Below are positions 50,577-63,681 of a stretch of 64,000 nucleotides of DNA, piece by piece; within the stretch, counting starts at the first letter, position 1; every line of letters begins with the position of its first letter. The stretch covers positions 124,001 through 188,000 of the forward strand of contig NZ_JAROCC010000002.1 in NCBI RefSeq assembly GCF_030433715.1, in the 5' to 3' direction. The DNA is from Sporosarcina highlanderae (GTDB taxonomy: Bacteria > Bacillota > Bacilli > Bacillales_A > Planococcaceae). Made by a program: the position numbers and the translations under genes. Below the pieces are notes generated by a model. It did no database searches. It had not been told where the DNA came from and was given only the letters and a program-made list of their open reading frames with translations.

Positions 50577-51442
50577 TATCGCTCACCATCCTTCAGGGCG
50601 GCAGCAATTTCAAAAGCAAGTTGTTCCTCGGTTAACGCTAATTTGTCTAACGGCTGGCCGATCAGCTTCTCAAAATCACGCTGGAACGCCACAGAACGCG
50701 GCAACCCAAGTCGGAAGGTCTTCAATCGCTCAGCATCACTGAACACATCTGCTGGCGTCCCAGCCATCACAGAGCGTCCCTCATGCATGACAAGTATCTG
50801 ATCCGCATACCTTGCCGCATCCTCCATACTATGCGTGACAAGTATTGTTGTCAGACCTTCTTCCTCATGTAATTTATTGAACAGCTCCATAATTTCCTTC
50901 CGTCCGCGCGGGTCAAGTCCTGCCGTTGGTTCATCCAAGATTAATATGGATGGTTTAAAAGCAAGGACTCCCGCAATCGCAACTCTACGCATCTGTCCAC
51001 CTGATAGGTCAAACGGCGACTTTTGCGCAACATCCTCAGGCAATCCAAGTAATTTGATCAATTCATGAGCACGACGTTTTGCCTCTTCAGCAGGAACCCC
51101 AAAGTTCATCGGACCAAACATTATATCTTTCTCAACCGTTTCCTCAAAAAGTTGATGCTCAGGGAATTGAAAAACGATACCGACGTGTTTGCGTATTTCT
51201 TTCAATTCTTTTGCCTTCGTACTAGCTGTAATGTTTACATCTCCAATACGAACTGTTCCCTCGCTTGGTTTAAGAAGGCCATTTAAGTGAAGAAGCAATG
51301 TCGATTTACCTGACCCTGTGTGTCCTATAACAGCTGTATAGGAGCCGGATTTAATAGAGGCATTCACTTCCTTCAACGCCCGCTTTTCAAATGGTGTTCC
51401 AAGTGCATATGAATATCCTACTTGTTGCAGTGAAATGTCCAT
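50576..51442 (-). CDS. ecfA2: ECF transporter ATPase EcfA2
   Basis: A 288-residue ATP-binding subunit of the group II energy-coupling-factor transporter. Walker A is GHTGSGKST (residues ~40-48), signature LSGGQMRRVAIAGVLA, Walker B ILILDEPTAGLDP, D-loop and H-switch (VTHSMEDAARY) are present. Its N-terminus overlaps the end of ecfA1 by 25 bases, so expression is coupled. It pairs with EcfA1 as a heterodimer beneath EcfT. Confidence 0.97.
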   Translation of the reverse strand: MDISLQQVGYSYALGTPFEKRALKEVNASIKSGSYTAVIGHTGSGKSTLLLHLNGLLKPSEGTVRIGDVNITASTKAKELKEIRKHVGIVFQFPEHQLFEETVEKDIMFGPMNFGVPAEEAKRRAHELIKLLGLPEDVAQKSPFDLSGGQMRRVAIAGVLAFKPSILILDEPTAGLDPRGRKEIMELFNKLHEEEGLTTILVTHSMEDAARYADQILVMHEGRSVMAGTPADVFSDAERLKTFRLGLPRSVAFQRDFEKLIGQPLDKLALTEEQLAFEIAAALKDGER

Positions 51443-52263
51443 AGTTCATTCACCAACTCTTCTTCAGTCGTATGTTCACCTTGTATCGCAATGCCTTCCT
51501 CACGCAGGAACCGGGACAGCCTTGATGCGAAAGGCAAGTCCAACCCAATTGCCTCAAGCTCATCGCCATGAGCAAAGATTGCTTCGGGCTTCCCACTCAT
51601 CATCATCTTTCCATCATTCATGACAATGACCTTGTCAGCCAACAGCACTTCTTCAAGATCATGTGTTATCGAAATAACCGTGAGTCCAGTTGTACGTTTT
51701 AATTCATCAACGACCTTAATCACTTCATCCCGGCCCTGCGGATCAAGCATCGATGTCGCCTCGTCTAAAATAAGAAGTTTTGGTCGCATAGCCAGCGCGC
51801 CAGCAATTGCTACACGCTGTTTCTGACCACCTGAGAGGTGATGGGGTTCATGATCCAGAAATCCTTCCATATTTACCTGAGCGAGTGATTCATGGACCCG
51901 TGGCACCATCTGGTCATACGGAACGCCGTTATTCTCGAGTGCGAATGCAACATCGTCCTGAACGGTCGACCCGACGAACTGATTATCCGGATTTTGAAAG
52001 ACGATTCCGATTCGGGAACGAATATCCCATAAGTTATCGACGTTCAGCTCTTCAAGAAAAACATTCAACTTTCCGTTTTCCGGAAATAGTAGGCCAATCA
52101 TCAACTTCGCTAACGTCGATTTTCCTGAACCGTTGTGTCCAACAATCGCAATCCACTCCCCTTCCCAAACGGTGAAGCTCACTTCATCAACCGCTTTTCG
52201 GGGCTCTCCCTCTTCAGATTCATATGTATAGGAAACATGATCCAATGATAAAATTTCTTTCAC
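51418..52263 (-). CDS. ecfA1: ECF transporter ATPase EcfA1
   Basis: A 281-residue ATP-binding subunit. Walker A GHNGSGKST, signature LSGGQKQRVAIAGALA, Walker B LLILDEATSMLDP (DEATS in place of DEPT, usual for EcfA1) and SITHDLEEV are seen. The start is a GTG at 52263 with GGAGG at good distance; the frame continues to 52305. The structured element 52335-52420 lies upstream, so it may be regulated at the leader level. It begins the ecf-truA operon. Confidence 0.96.
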   Translation of the reverse strand: MKEILSLDHVSYTYESEEGEPRKAVDEVSFTVWEGEWIAIVGHNGSGKSTLAKLMIGLLFPENGKLNVFLEELNVDNLWDIRSRIGIVFQNPDNQFVGSTVQDDVAFALENNGVPYDQMVPRVHESLAQVNMEGFLDHEPHHLSGGQKQRVAIAGALAMRPKLLILDEATSMLDPQGRDEVIKVVDELKRTTGLTVISITHDLEEVLLADKVIVMNDGKMMMSGKPEAIFAHGDELEAIGLDLPFASRLSRFLREEGIAIQGEHTTEEELVNELWTFHCNK

Positions 52264-52334
52264 ATCATTCACCTCCAGAATGCTACTATTATGTATAAAA
52301 ATCATGAATACTACAATAATTCGTGAGTATAAAT

Positions 52335-52420
52335 AAAAAAAGCGCGCACCTCATCCGAAGAAATGCGCTCAAATCTATTCTGATGCCGGGTGCTCAATCC
52401 GGATCAGCGGATGAGATGCG
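52335..52420 (-). ncRNA. Structured RNA element with T-run between rplQ and ecfA1
   Basis: Read on the minus strand: a 13-bp helix (CGCATCTCATCCG at 52420-52408 with CGGATGAGGTGCG at 52357-52345, one G-T pair) encloses a hairpin CTGATCCGG / CCGGCATCAG and a second arm, and ends three bases before a T7 run (52341-52335). An alternative stem AGCGC (52369) / GCGCT overlaps the 3' arm. It could be an attenuator for the ecf operon, or an independent terminator with an RNA fold. No family recognised. Confidence 0.55.
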
Positions 52421-52486
52421 TAGAGCTAGACCGAGCGGCTAAACCGTCGATCGTAACACTCAGCTTTTAATATTTGTCGTATAAAT

Positions 52487-52522
52487 GAAAAGGGTGTGGC
52501 TGTGCGTATGCCAGACACACCC
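52487..52522 (-). terminator. Intrinsic terminator of the ribosomal operon after rplQ
   Basis: Minus-strand GGGTGTG / CACACCC stem with a 17-nt partly paired loop, followed by TTTTCATTT, 18 bp after rplQ. Confidence 0.85.
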
Positions 52523-52539
52523 TCAATTGTTGTGTTTAA

Positions 52540-52920
52540 TTAAACTAATTCGATAACGACAACAGGTGCTCCGTCTCCGCGACGAGGTCCCATTTTCAAG
52601 ATACGTGTGTAACCGCCTTGGCGATCCGCGTAACGTGGTGCAACGTTATCAAATAGTTTTTGAATAGCAAAGATTTCCTTCTCGTTGCCTTCTTCATCAG
52701 CAGTAGTAACTAACTCACGACGAATGAATTCAGCAGCTTGACGACGTGCATGCAAGTCACCGCGCTTACCAAGAGTAATCATCTTTTCAACAACAGAACG
52801 CAATTCTTTCGCACGCGCTTCAGTAGTTTGGATACGCTCATGCACGATAAGGTCTGTCGCTAAGTCGCGAAGCATTGCTTTACGTTGTGAACTTGTACGT
52901 CCAAGTTTTCTGTAACCCAT
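52540..52920 (-). CDS. rplQ: 50S ribosomal protein L17
   Basis: A 126-residue protein near the exit tunnel of the large subunit. [20 protein letters not shown] and [20 protein letters not shown] are the family-defining N-terminal segments; the C-terminus ends with [10 protein letters not shown]. Length fits the Bacillus type. It closes the alpha operon, 28 bp after rpoA, and is followed by a terminator. GGAGGG precedes the ATG. Confidence 0.98.
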   Translation of the reverse strand: MGYRKLGRTSSQRKAMLRDLATDLIVHERIQTTEARAKELRSVVEKMITLGKRGDLHARRQAAEFIRRELVTTADEEGNEKEIFAIQKLFDNVAPRYADRQGGYTRILKMGPRRGDGAPVVVIELV

Positions 52921-52948
52921 AGAAGTTTCCCTCCTTCAATCTAGTTGT

Positions 52949-53893
52949 TTAATCTTCCGAGCGCAACTCAAGGTTCAACTCGTCCAATTTCGCCTTCACT
53001 TCTTCAAGTGATTTACGGCCAAGGTTGCGCACTTTCATCATTTCATCCTCGGACTTGTTTGCAAGTTCAAGTACAGTGTTGATGCCTGCGCGTTTTAGGC
53101 AGTTATAAGATCTGACTGATAGATCAAGTTCTTCGATAGTCATCTCAAGAACTTTCTCTTTCTGGTCTTCTTCTTTTTCTACCATTATTTCAGCAGTTTG
53201 TGCCTCGTCAGTCATGCCTACGAAAATATTCAGATGCTCCGTCAGGATTTTTGCTCCGAGCGAAACAGCTTCTTTCGGACCGATGCTACCATCTGTCCAA
53301 ATATCAAACGTCAACTTATCAAAGTTTGTACTTTGACCAACACGAGTATTCTCGACTTGGAAATTGACGCGTGAAACTGGAGTGTAAATAGAGTCGATCG
53401 GAATAACACCAATCGCAAGATCCTCACGTTTGTTCTGATCAGAAGGTGCATATCCTCTACCACGGACAGCATACATGCGCATGCGTAAATGGCCGTTTTT
53501 GCCAAGTGTGGCGATTTGAAGTTCTGGGTTCAATACTTCGACATCACTATCATGAGTAATATCAGCAGCAGTGACTGTACCTTCACCCTTCACATCTATT
53601 TCAATCACTTTCTCATCATCTGAATAGATTTTGAGAGCAAGTTTCTTCACGTTCAAAATAATTGTTGCTACGTCTTCGACGACACCTTCAATTGTTGAGA
53701 ATTCATGAAGTACTCCATCGATCTGGATAGATGTCACGGCAGCTCCTGGCAACGAGGAAAGAAGAATGCGGCGCAAGGAATTCCCTAAAGTATTTCCATA
53801 TCCACGCTCCAACGGTTCGATAATAAACTTACCGAATTTGGAATCTTCACTGATCATAACTGTTTCAATCTTCGGTTTCTCAATCTCGATCAT
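52949..53893 (-). CDS. rpoA: RNA polymerase alpha subunit
   Basis: A 314-residue subunit that nucleates RNA polymerase assembly. The N-terminal domain shows [20 protein letters not shown] (about 30-50). The C-terminal domain that contacts UP elements and activators is seen in [19 protein letters not shown] and [20 protein letters not shown] 137-bp gap separates it from rpsK, with a weak hairpin (CACAATT/AATTGTG) near 53975-54000; a private promoter may lie there. AAGGAGGG before the ATG. Confidence 0.98.
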   Translation of the reverse strand: MIEIEKPKIETVMISEDSKFGKFIIEPLERGYGNTLGNSLRRILLSSLPGAAVTSIQIDGVLHEFSTIEGVVEDVATIILNVKKLALKIYSDDEKVIEIDVKGEGTVTAADITHDSDVEVLNPELQIATLGKNGHLRMRMYAVRGRGYAPSDQNKREDLAIGVIPIDSIYTPVSRVNFQVENTRVGQSTNFDKLTFDIWTDGSIGPKEAVSLGAKILTEHLNIFVGMTDEAQTAEIMVEKEEDQKEKVLEMTIEELDLSVRSYNCLKRAGINTVLELANKSEDEMMKVRNLGRKSLEEVKAKLDELNLELRSED

Positions 53894-54030
53894 TCATTTA
53901 CCCTCCTTCAAAACGTCTAGTATATAGGCCGTTCCATATTGAAATCGATTATCAAGTTGATAGCATAAAACAATCACACAATTCATTTTTACCAAAAATT
54001 GTGCTTTTCAATCAATTGGAGAACAAACCA

Positions 54031-54438
<408 letters not shown>

Positions 54439-54445
54439 TTACCTA

Positions 54446-54811
54446 TTATTTCTTCTTGTTAGCAACTGTCCGTTTAGGACCTTTACGTGTACGTGCGTTG
54501 TTTTTCGTGTTTTGACCACGAACAGGCAACCCACGGCGATGACGGATTCCTCGGTTACTTCCGATTTCCATCAAACGTTTGATGTTAAGGGAAGTTTCAC
54601 GACGAAGATCCCCTTCAACTTTCAAGCCGTCCATTTGCTCACGGATTTTATCAAGTTCTGCATCAGTTAGATCGCGAACGCGAGTTTCTTCAGAAACACC
54701 AGCATTAGCAAGAACCTTTTGTGCAGTTGTTTTACCGATTCCAAAAATGTATGTCAATGAAATGACTACGCGCTTATCGCGCGGTACGTCTACACCAGCA
54801 ATACGTGCCAT
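54446..54811 (-). CDS. rpsM: 30S ribosomal protein S13
   Basis: A 121-residue head protein of the small subunit that contacts tRNA and forms bridges to the 50[21 protein letters not shown] and the [20 protein letters not shown] tail are typical. It follows the tiny rpmJ gene by 24 bp. AGGGAGGT lies before the ATG. Length and sequence are normal for Bacillales. Confidence 0.98.
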   Translation of the reverse strand: MARIAGVDVPRDKRVVISLTYIFGIGKTTAQKVLANAGVSEETRVRDLTDAELDKIREQMDGLKVEGDLRRETSLNIKRLMEIGSNRGIRHRRGLPVRGQNTKNNARTRKGPKRTVANKKK

Positions 54812-54835
54812 ATAGATAGTGCACCTCCCTTTGTA

Positions 54836-54964
<129 letters not shown>

Positions 54965-54989
54965 TCAATATTCCGGAGTTGCAAAAGTT

Positions 54990-55207
54990 TCATTTGAAAC
55001 GGTATGTGATACGACCGCGTGTTAAATCATAAGGTGAGAGTTCCATCGTCACTTTGTCACCAGGCAGGATACGGATAAAGTGCATGCGGATCTTGCCAGA
55101 AACATGCGCAAGAATCGTATGACCATTTTCCAACTCCACCTTGAACATTGCGTTCGGCAACGTTTCGACTACAGTACCTTCAACTTCAATTACGTCGTCC
55201 TTCGCCA

Positions 55208-55208
<1 letters not shown>
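54990..55208 (-). CDS. infA: Translation initiation factor IF-1
   Basis: A 72-residue OB-fold protein that occupies the A site during initiation. [20 protein letters not shown] and the ending [17 protein letters not shown] are canonical. ATG 55208 overlaps the stop of the upstream unknown gene (TGATG), with GGGAG inside that gene as ribosome site, so translation is coupled. Frames further upstream belong to that gene's other reading frame. Confidence 0.97.
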
Positions 55209-56343
<1,135 letters not shown>

Positions 56344-57636
56344 TTATTTCATAAACCCTTTGTAATGCCTTTTCACAAGCTGTGATTCAAGCTGTTTCAT
56401 CGTTTCAAGAGCAACCCCGACGACGATAAGCAAGCTTGTTCCTCCAATTTGAAGCGACTGTGGAAGATTCGCCAAATTGATGAAGAAGATTGGCATGATT
56501 GCAACGACAGCAAGGAAAATCGAGCCGACGAATGTCAATCTATACAAAGTGCTTGTTAAATAATTTTGTGTGTTTTGTCCAGGACGAATGCCCGGGATAT
56601 AGGCGCCTTGTTTTTTCAGATTATCTGCCATATTTTCCGGATTCACCTGGATGAAAGCGTAGAAATATGTGAAAGCAAGGATTAGTGACACATAAAGGAT
56701 CATACCGACCGGTTGATTGTAATCAAACGTACGTGTAATGAACTTTGTTACACTATTTTCGCCAAAGAATGTAGCTATTTGCTGTGGTGTTATGAAAAAC
56801 GCCACTGCAAAGATTACCGGGATTACCCCTGCAGCATTCAATTTCAATGGCAAGTGTGTTTGTTGTCCAGCCGTTGTTTGCCCACGGCCAGTCATACGTT
56901 TTGCATACTGAATCGGGATTTTACGAAGTGCTTCTTGTACGTAAACAACTCCGACGATGACTGCCACAATGACAATCAACAACAATACCATCGTTGCAAT
57001 TCGAATGAACAAAGCGTCACCTGCATCTTGAATTTGTGATGCATACAGTTGGTTTACTGCGTTTGGAATAGCTGAAACAATACCTGCGAAGATGATAATG
57101 GAAATACCATTTCCGACACCTTTCGCAGTGATCTGCTCACCAAGCCATAGCAGAAATGATGTACCGGCAGTTAAGACAATCGCAATTACCACATAAGTGG
57201 AGATCCCTTCGTCCTTTATCAACGTTCCACCAAACATTTGGTTAAAACCGAATGACATGGCAATCGCTTGAATAAAAGCGAGGATAACTGTGAAGTATCT
57301 TGTAAATTGTGCAAGCTTCCGTCTTCCAACGTCCCCTTGCTTTGACCATTCAGAGAATTTCGGAACAACATCCATCTGCAATAATTGCACAATGATGGAA
57401 GCGGTGATATAAGGCATGATTCCCATTGCAAAAATGGAGAACTGCTGTAATGCTCCACCGCCAAATGTGTTAAGTAATCCGATGAATTGGTTGTTTGTTT
57501 GTTGCAAAGCTGTTGCATCAACGTTCGGGACAGGAATGAAAGCCCCTAGTCTGAAAACGATGAGCACTAATAGTGTGAAAATGATTTTAGACCTAATATC
57601 TCTAACGCGCATAAAGTTGGAGATTGTCTGAAACAT
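56344..57636 (-). CDS. secY: Preprotein translocase SecY
   Basis: A 430-residue protein-conducting channel with ten transmembrane helices. Helix 1 is RSKIIFTLLVLIVFRLGAFI; TASIIVQLLQMDVVPKFSEW marks the helix 2b region; PENMADNLKKQGAYIPGIRP is the conserved cytosolic loop before helix 9. It overlaps the rplO stop by one base (TAATG), as in other spc operons. Nothing unusual. Confidence 0.98.
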   Translation of the reverse strand: MFQTISNFMRVRDIRSKIIFTLLVLIVFRLGAFIPVPNVDATALQQTNNQFIGLLNTFGGGALQQFSIFAMGIMPYITASIIVQLLQMDVVPKFSEWSKQGDVGRRKLAQFTRYFTVILAFIQAIAMSFGFNQMFGGTLIKDEGISTYVVIAIVLTAGTSFLLWLGEQITAKGVGNGISIIIFAGIVSAIPNAVNQLYASQIQDAGDALFIRIATMVLLLIVIVAVIVGVVYVQEALRKIPIQYAKRMTGRGQTTAGQQTHLPLKLNAAGVIPVIFAVAFFITPQQIATFFGENSVTKFITRTFDYNQPVGMILYVSLILAFTYFYAFIQVNPENMADNLKKQGAYIPGIRPGQNTQNYLTSTLYRLTFVGSIFLAVVAIMPIFFINLANLPQSLQIGGTSLLIVVGVALETMKQLESQLVKRHYKGFMK

Positions 57637-58076
57637 TAAATCACCTCGGCTTGCCCGCCCGCTTTCTCGATTGCTTCCTTAGCAGAAGCAGAGAATTTAT
57701 GAGCTTTGACAGTAATCTTCTTCTCAAGAGTCCCATTTCCAAGAATCTTAATTCCTGATTTTTCATTGCTCACGATTCCAGTTTCAATTAGCAACTCAGG
57801 CGTAACTTCGGTACCTTCGTCAAAACGATTAAGTACGTCTAAATTCACGATTGCATATTCTTTACGATTAATGTTCGTAAATCCACGCTTCGGAAGTCTT
57901 TGGAAAAGAGGAATTTGACCACCTTCAAATCCAAGACGAACGCCACCGCCCGAACGAGCGTTTTGTCCTTTATGACCTTTACCGGAAGTTTTACCTGTAC
58001 CGGAACCGATTCCACGACCAATGCGTTTACGTGCTTTACGTGCGCCTTCAGCTGGTTTCATATCGTGTAATTTCAT
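57636..58076 (-). CDS. rplO: 50S ribosomal protein L15
   Basis: A 146-residue large-subunit protein. The glycine-rich, basic N-terminus ([20 protein letters not shown], then [15 protein letters not shown]) and the C-terminal [20 protein letters not shown] are typical. It follows rpmD by 33 bp and overlaps secY by one base. AGGAGGT precedes the ATG. Confidence 0.98.
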   Translation of the reverse strand: MKLHDMKPAEGARKARKRIGRGIGSGTGKTSGKGHKGQNARSGGGVRLGFEGGQIPLFQRLPKRGFTNINRKEYAIVNLDVLNRFDEGTEVTPELLIETGIVSNEKSGIKILGNGTLEKKITVKAHKFSASAKEAIEKAGGQAEVI

Positions 58077-58109
58077 CTTATCGGCACCTCCTTATTTCGA
58101 AAATGTGCA

Positions 58110-58292
58110 TTATTGTTCTTTAACAGTGACTAAGTGGCTAACTTTGTTGATCATGCCACGGATTGCTACGTTGTCTTGGTGCTCGACAGTTTGATTCAAC
58201 TTGCGTAAACCAAGAGCCTCAACTGTTTTACGTTGTGCCGGTTTTGCACCGATTACACTTTTCGTAAGGGTGATTTCAAGTTTGTTTGCCAT
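58110..58292 (-). CDS. rpmD: 50S ribosomal protein L30
   Basis: A 60-residue protein with the ferredoxin-like fold of L30. [20 protein letters not shown] and [20 protein letters not shown] are the family pattern. Size is standard. It lies 13 bp after rpsE. AAGGGGGG lies before the ATG at 58292. Confidence 0.97.
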   Translation of the reverse strand: MANKLEITLTKSVIGAKPAQRKTVEALGLRKLNQTVEHQDNVAIRGMINKVSHLVTVKEQ

Positions 58293-58305
58293 TGTTATTC
58301 CCCCC

Positions 58306-58806
58306 TTAACCTAACAGTTCTTCGACGGATTTACCGCGCAATTTAGCAACCTCTTCAGCGCGTTTCAAATTCTTCAACCCTTCAATTGTTGCACGTACCA
58401 TGTTGATTGGTGTGCTTGATCCCAAGGATTTTGAAAGGATATCCGTGATTCCTGCAAGTTCAAGTACCGCACGGACAGGTCCGCCAGCGATAACTCCTGT
58501 ACCAGGCGCTGCAGGTTTGATAAGGATTTGGCCTGCACCGAAACGTCCAATAACTTCATGTGGAGTCGTTCCTTTAACTCTTGGCACTTCGATCAAGTTC
58601 TTCTTCGCATCTTCAATCGCTTTACGGATTGCATCTGGAACCTCTTGCGCTTTACCGGTTCCGAAACCAACACGGCCGTTTTTATCTCCGACAACGACAA
58701 GTGCTGTAAAGCGGAAACGACGTCCACCCTTTACCACTTTCGCTACGCGGTTGATCGTTACTACGCGTTCTTCGAATTCACTTCTATTCTGATCATTACG
58801 ACGCAT
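58306..58806 (-). CDS. rpsE: 30S ribosomal protein S5
   Basis: A 166-residue protein guarding translational accuracy at the mRNA entrance. [20 protein letters not shown] is the S5 double-stranded RNA-binding motif; the loop VKGGRRF includes residues whose changes give spectinomycin resistance elsewhere and it looks wild type here. The C-terminal domain holds [20 protein letters not shown]. It follows rplR by 22 bp with AAGGAGGG. Confidence 0.98.
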   Translation of the reverse strand: MRRNDQNRSEFEERVVTINRVAKVVKGGRRFRFTALVVVGDKNGRVGFGTGKAQEVPDAIRKAIEDAKKNLIEVPRVKGTTPHEVIGRFGAGQILIKPAAPGTGVIAGGPVRAVLELAGITDILSKSLGSSTPINMVRATIEGLKNLKRAEEVAKLRGKSVEELLG

Positions 58807-58828
58807 GAAATATGTCCCTCCTTCTTAA

Positions 58829-59191
58829 TTAAAATTCCAGTCCATTTTCGCGTGCTGCGTCAGCAAGAGCTTTCACACGGCCGTGGAATAGGTATCCGCC
58901 ACGGTCGAAAACAACCGATTTGACATCTTTTTCAACGGCTTTCTTCGCGATCAACTCGCCGATTTTAGCTGCTGCTTCGGCATTCGCCTTAGAGTCCAAT
59001 TCGAACCCTTTATCCATAGTGGAAGCACTAGCAATCGTAACGCCATTTACATCATCGATTAGTTGTGCATAGATATGTTTGTTTGAACGGAATACGTTCA
59101 AGCGTGGACGCGCTGGAGTTCCGCTAATTTTCGTACGCACACGTGCGTGACGTTTTTTACGGACAGCGTTCTTATCTTGTTTCGTGATCAT
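58829..59191 (-). CDS. rplR: 50S ribosomal protein L18
   Basis: A 120-residue 5S rRNA-binding protein. [20 protein letters not shown] and [20 protein letters not shown] are diagnostic; the end is [18 protein letters not shown] place the start at ATG 59191, with AAGGAG eight bases upstream; the in-frame GTG at 59200 overlaps that site. It follows rplF by 34 bp. Confidence 0.97.
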   Translation of the reverse strand: MITKQDKNAVRKKRHARVRTKISGTPARPRLNVFRSNKHIYAQLIDDVNGVTIASASTMDKGFELDSKANAEAAAKIGELIAKKAVEKDVKSVVFDRGGYLFHGRVKALADAARENGLEF

Positions 59192-59225
59192 CGTGGTCAC
59201 TCCTTCCGAATGCCTTTACGCGGCA

Positions 59226-59765
59226 TTATTTACCTGTTTTTCCTTCTTTACGACGGATAATTTCGCCTTCGTACTTAATACCTTTACCTTTATACGGCTC
59301 TGGTGGACGTACTTGACGAATGTTCGATGCTAAAGCACCAACACGTTCTTTGTTGATACCGCGAACGATGATTTTCGTGTTAGCAGGAACTTCAACTTCG
59401 ATTCCTTCTTCCGGTGTGAATTCAACCGGATGAGAGTATCCAACGTTCAACACTAGTTTATTACCTTGAAGTTGAGCACGGTACCCAACCCCAACTAATT
59501 CTAATGTACGTTCGAAACCTTTAGAAACTCCAGTCACCATGTTGTCCAATAGAGAACGTGTAGTTCCGTGGATTGAACGGTGTTCTTTCGATTCTGTCGG
59601 GCGAGTCAATGTGATAACATTGCCTTCTTGCTCGATTTTAATATCAGTATTAAATGTATTTGTAAGTTCGCCTTTAGGACCTTTAACAGTAACGTGGTTG
59701 TTATCAGCGATAGTAACTGTTACGTTTTCAGGTACCTCGATCGGGCGTTTACCAATTCGGGACAT
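59226..59765 (-). CDS. rplF: 50S ribosomal protein L6
   Basis: A 179-residue protein near the sarcin-ricin loop, made of two similar domains. [18 protein letters not shown] starts it and [20 protein letters not shown] closes domain two, both canonical. [20 protein letters not shown] marks the domain linker. It follows rpsH by 30 bp. GGAGGTGCAATAGG precedes the ATG. Confidence 0.98.
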   Translation of the reverse strand: MSRIGKRPIEVPENVTVTIADNNHVTVKGPKGELTNTFNTDIKIEQEGNVITLTRPTESKEHRSIHGTTRSLLDNMVTGVSKGFERTLELVGVGYRAQLQGNKLVLNVGYSHPVEFTPEEGIEVEVPANTKIIVRGINKERVGALASNIRQVRPPEPYKGKGIKYEGEIIRRKEGKTGK

Positions 59766-59795
59766 CCTATTGCACCTCCATTCAATTGTTACAGA

Positions 59796-60194
59796 TTACC
59801 AAACGTAAGCTACGACTTCTCCGCCTACTTGTTTTGCACGTGCTTCCTTATCAGTAAGGAGACCGTTTGACGTGGATACGAGGGCGATACCAAGGCCGTT
59901 CAAAACTTTAGGTACTTCGTTCGTTTTTGCATAAACGCGAAGACCAGGTTTTGAGATACGCTTAAGACCAGTGATAACACGCTCATTGTTTTGACCATAT
60001 TTAAGGAAAATGCGGATAATGCCTTGTTTGCTATCTTCCACATATTCAACATCGCGAACGAAACCTTCACGCTTTAGGATTTCAGCGATTTCTTTTTTCA
60101 TGTTTGAAGCAGGTACCTCAAGCTTCTCGTGGCGAACCATGTTCGCATTACGGATGCGTGTAAGCATGTCTGCAATCGGATCACTCATTGTCAT
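59796..60194 (-). CDS. rpsH: 30S ribosomal protein S8
   Basis: A 132-residue assembly protein that binds the central domain of 16S r[23 protein letters not shown] and the C-terminal [20 protein letters not shown] are diagnostic, with the STSNGLLTD loop. The ATG at 60194 has GGAGG upstream; an in-frame ATG six bases on is a possible alternative. It follows rpsN by 29 bp. Confidence 0.98.
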   Translation of the reverse strand: MTMSDPIADMLTRIRNANMVRHEKLEVPASNMKKEIAEILKREGFVRDVEYVEDSKQGIIRIFLKYGQNNERVITGLKRISKPGLRVYAKTNEVPKVLNGLGIALVSTSNGLLTDKEARAKQVGGEVVAYVW

Positions 60195-60223
60195 TACATT
60201 AACCTCCTTCCCAAGTTAGGGGA

Positions 60224-60968
<745 letters not shown>

Positions 60969-60994
60969 CAGTTGGACCTCCTTTCATCCATTAC

Positions 60995-61306
60995 TCATTT
61001 GTCCAGTGCTTCACCGGATTTTTTTGCAATACGAATCTTTTTGCCATTTTCGATTTTGTAACCTACGCGAGTCGGCTCGCCAGTTTTAGGATCGATCGGC
61101 ATGACATTAGATACATGGATAGCTGCTTCTTGGCTGATAATTCCGCCTTGAGGATTAGCTTGGTTTGGTTTCGTATGTTTCTTTACGATGTTAACACCTT
61201 CAACAAGCACACGATCCTTCTTAGGGAAAGCAGCTAAGATAACTCCGGTCTTACCTTTGTCTTTTCCGGTGATGACCATAACTTTATCGCCTTTTTTAAC
61301 GTGCAT
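60995..61306 (-). CDS. rplX: 50S ribosomal protein L24
   Basis: A 103-residue assembly-initiating protein with a KOW motif: [20 protein letters not shown] near the N-terminus. [20 protein letters not shown] and [20 protein letters not shown] complete the family pattern. It is the only KOW protein I see in the window. It follows rplN by 35 bp, with GGAGGTGCG before the ATG. Confidence 0.98.
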   Translation of the reverse strand: MHVKKGDKVMVITGKDKGKTGVILAAFPKKDRVLVEGVNIVKKHTKPNQANPQGGIISQEAAIHVSNVMPIDPKTGEPTRVGYKIENGKKIRIAKKSGEALDK

Positions 61307-61341
61307 TTTATCGCACCTCCTTGATTGGCACTGTCATGTGA

Positions 61342-61710
61342 TTAAAGAACTTCTGGAGCAAGTGAAATGATTTTCATGAAGTTGTTGTCGCGCAATTCGC
61401 GTGCAACTGGTCCGAAAATACGAGTTCCACGTGGGCTCTTGTCATCACGGATGATAACACATGCGTTTTCGTCGAACGTAATGTAGGAGCCATCTTTACG
61501 GCGCACTCCGCTCTTCGTACGAACGATAACAGCCTTAACGACGTCACCTTTCTTGACAACGCCACCAGGTGTTGCTTTTTTCACTGTTACAACAACTACA
61601 TCACCGATATTTGCAGTCTTACGACCTGTTCCACCAAGTACTTTAATTGTTAGAACTTCACGTGCGCCTGAGTTATCGGCAACTTTCATACGGCTTTCTT
61701 GTTGAATCAT
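61342..61710 (-). CDS. rplN: 50S ribosomal protein L14
   Basis: A 122-residue protein near the subunit interface. [20 protein letters not shown] at the start and the ending [20 protein letters not shown] are canonical. The basic loop [19 protein letters not shown] is intact. It follows rpsQ by 39 bp. GAGAGGAGG lies before the ATG. Confidence 0.98.
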   Translation of the reverse strand: MIQQESRMKVADNSGAREVLTIKVLGGTGRKTANIGDVVVVTVKKATPGGVVKKGDVVKAVIVRTKSGVRRKDGSYITFDENACVIIRDDKSPRGTRIFGPVARELRDNNFMKIISLAPEVL

Positions 61711-61749
61711 TGAGGCTACCTCCTCTCGGAATTTAGTTTCCGAACGATA

Positions 61750-62013
61750 TTAGATGATGACCGCTTTTTCGACTACTTCGATGAGGCGGAAACGTTTTGT
61801 AGCTGATAGTGGACGAGTTTCCATAATACGTACTACATCGCCGATTTTCGCTTCATTTAGTTCGTCATGGGCCTTGAATTTCTTCGAATACTTTACACGT
61901 TTGCCGTATAAAGAGTGCTTTTTATGTGTCTCTACCATTACGGTAACCGTTTTATCCATTTTGTCGGATACAACACGGCCTGTATATACTTTGCGCTGGT
62001 TACGCTCAGTCAT
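61750..62013 (-). CDS. rpsQ: 30S ribosomal protein S17
   Basis: An 87-residue OB-fold protein that binds 16S rRNA early in assembly. [20 protein letters not shown] and [20 protein letters not shown] are diagnostic. ATG 62013 is preferred because GAAGGAGG lies before it; the ATG at 62031 overlaps the rpmC stop and would add six residues. It follows rpmC closely. Confidence 0.97.
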   Translation of the reverse strand: MTERNQRKVYTGRVVSDKMDKTVTVMVETHKKHSLYGKRVKYSKKFKAHDELNEAKIGDVVRIMETRPLSATKRFRLIEVVEKAVII

Positions 62014-62030
62014 GGCTGCAACCTCCTTCA

Positions 62031-62655
<625 letters not shown>

Positions 62656-62657
62656 AA

Positions 62658-63314
62658 TTAGTTGCCTCCTTCCTCAGAGTTCTTCTTCACTGGAAGGACT
62701 TCTCCCCGGTAAATCCATACTTTAACGCCGAGCTTACCATATGTTGTGTCAGCTTCTGCGTGTGCATAGTCGATGTCTGCACGTAATGTATGAAGAGGTA
62801 CAGTACCTTCACTATAGTGTTCCGCACGAGCGATGTCTGCACCGCCAAGACGTCCGGATACTTGTGTTTTGATTCCTTTTGCACCAGAACGGATAGTGCG
62901 TTGGATTGCTTGTTTTTGTGCACGACGGAAAGATACACGGCTTTCAAGTTGACGTGCGATTGATTCTGCAACCAATTTCGCGTCAAGGTCAGCACGCTTG
63001 ATTTCCACAATGTTGATGTGTACACGCTTGCCAGTAATATCGTTAAGAGACTTACGAAGTGCTTCGACTTCGGAACCGCCTTTACCGATAACCATACCAG
63101 GCTTCGCAGTGTGAATTGTAATATTTACACGCTTTGCAGCACGCTCGATTTCCACTTTGGAAACTGCTGCGTCCACTAGGCGTTTTTCGACAAATTCACG
63201 GATTTTCAAGTCTTCGTGTAAAAGATTCGCATAGTCTTTTTCTGCATACCATTTCGAATCCCAGTCACGGATGATTCCAACCCGCAAACCATTAGGATGT
63301 ACTTTTTGACCCAC
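62658..63314 (-). CDS. rpsC: 30S ribosomal protein S3
   Basis: A 218-residue protein at the mRNA entry tunnel. [20 protein letters not shown] begins it. The KH domain carries [20 protein letters not shown] (GxxG loop in IGKGG) and the C-terminal domain [20 protein letters not shown]. It follows rplV by three bases; the GGAGG site lies inside that gene's end. Confidence 0.98.
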   Translation of the reverse strand: MGQKVHPNGLRVGIIRDWDSKWYAEKDYANLLHEDLKIREFVEKRLVDAAVSKVEIERAAKRVNITIHTAKPGMVIGKGGSEVEALRKSLNDITGKRVHINIVEIKRADLDAKLVAESIARQLESRVSFRRAQKQAIQRTIRSGAKGIKTQVSGRLGGADIARAEHYSEGTVPLHTLRADIDYAHAEADTTYGKLGVKVWIYRGEVLPVKKNSEEGGN

Positions 63315-63317
63315 GAA

Positions 63318-63662
63318 TTACCCCTCCTTCTTTTCGGATACCACTACAGTGATGTGGCTCGTACGTTTGTTAATCGCACTTGCACGACCTTGTGCACGTG
63401 GACGGAAACGTTTCATTGTTGGACCTTCGTCAACGAATACTTCGCTAACTACAAGATTCTCAATATCCATTTCATAGTTGTGCTCAGCGTTTGCGATAGC
63501 TGACTTCAAAACTTTTTCTACAACCGGAGATGCCGCTTTCGGCGTCAGGCGTAGAATCGCGACAGCTTCACCGATTTTCTTGCCCCGGATAAGATCAACG
63601 ACCAAACGGACTTTGCGAGGAGCAATACGGACTGTGCGGGCAGTAGCTTTTGCTTGTTGCAT
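63318..63662 (-). CDS. rplV: 50S ribosomal protein L22
   Basis: A 114-residue protein whose beta-hairpin lines the exit tunnel. [20 protein letters not shown] at the start and [20 protein letters not shown] near the hairpin are diagnostic; the hairpin loop shows no insertion of the kind linked to macrolide resistance. It follows rpsS by 19 bp with GAGGAGG before the ATG. Confidence 0.98.
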   Translation of the reverse strand: MQQAKATARTVRIAPRKVRLVVDLIRGKKIGEAVAILRLTPKAASPVVEKVLKSAIANAEHNYEMDIENLVVSEVFVDEGPTMKRFRPRAQGRASAINKRTSHITVVVSEKKEG

Positions 63663-63681
63663 CAGAATAACCTCCTCTCAA

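Noticed and set aside
53894..54030. Strong promoter before rpoA
   Set aside because: TTGATA and TATACT are present but 25 bp apart; only a weak hairpin is visible, so no promoter is called.
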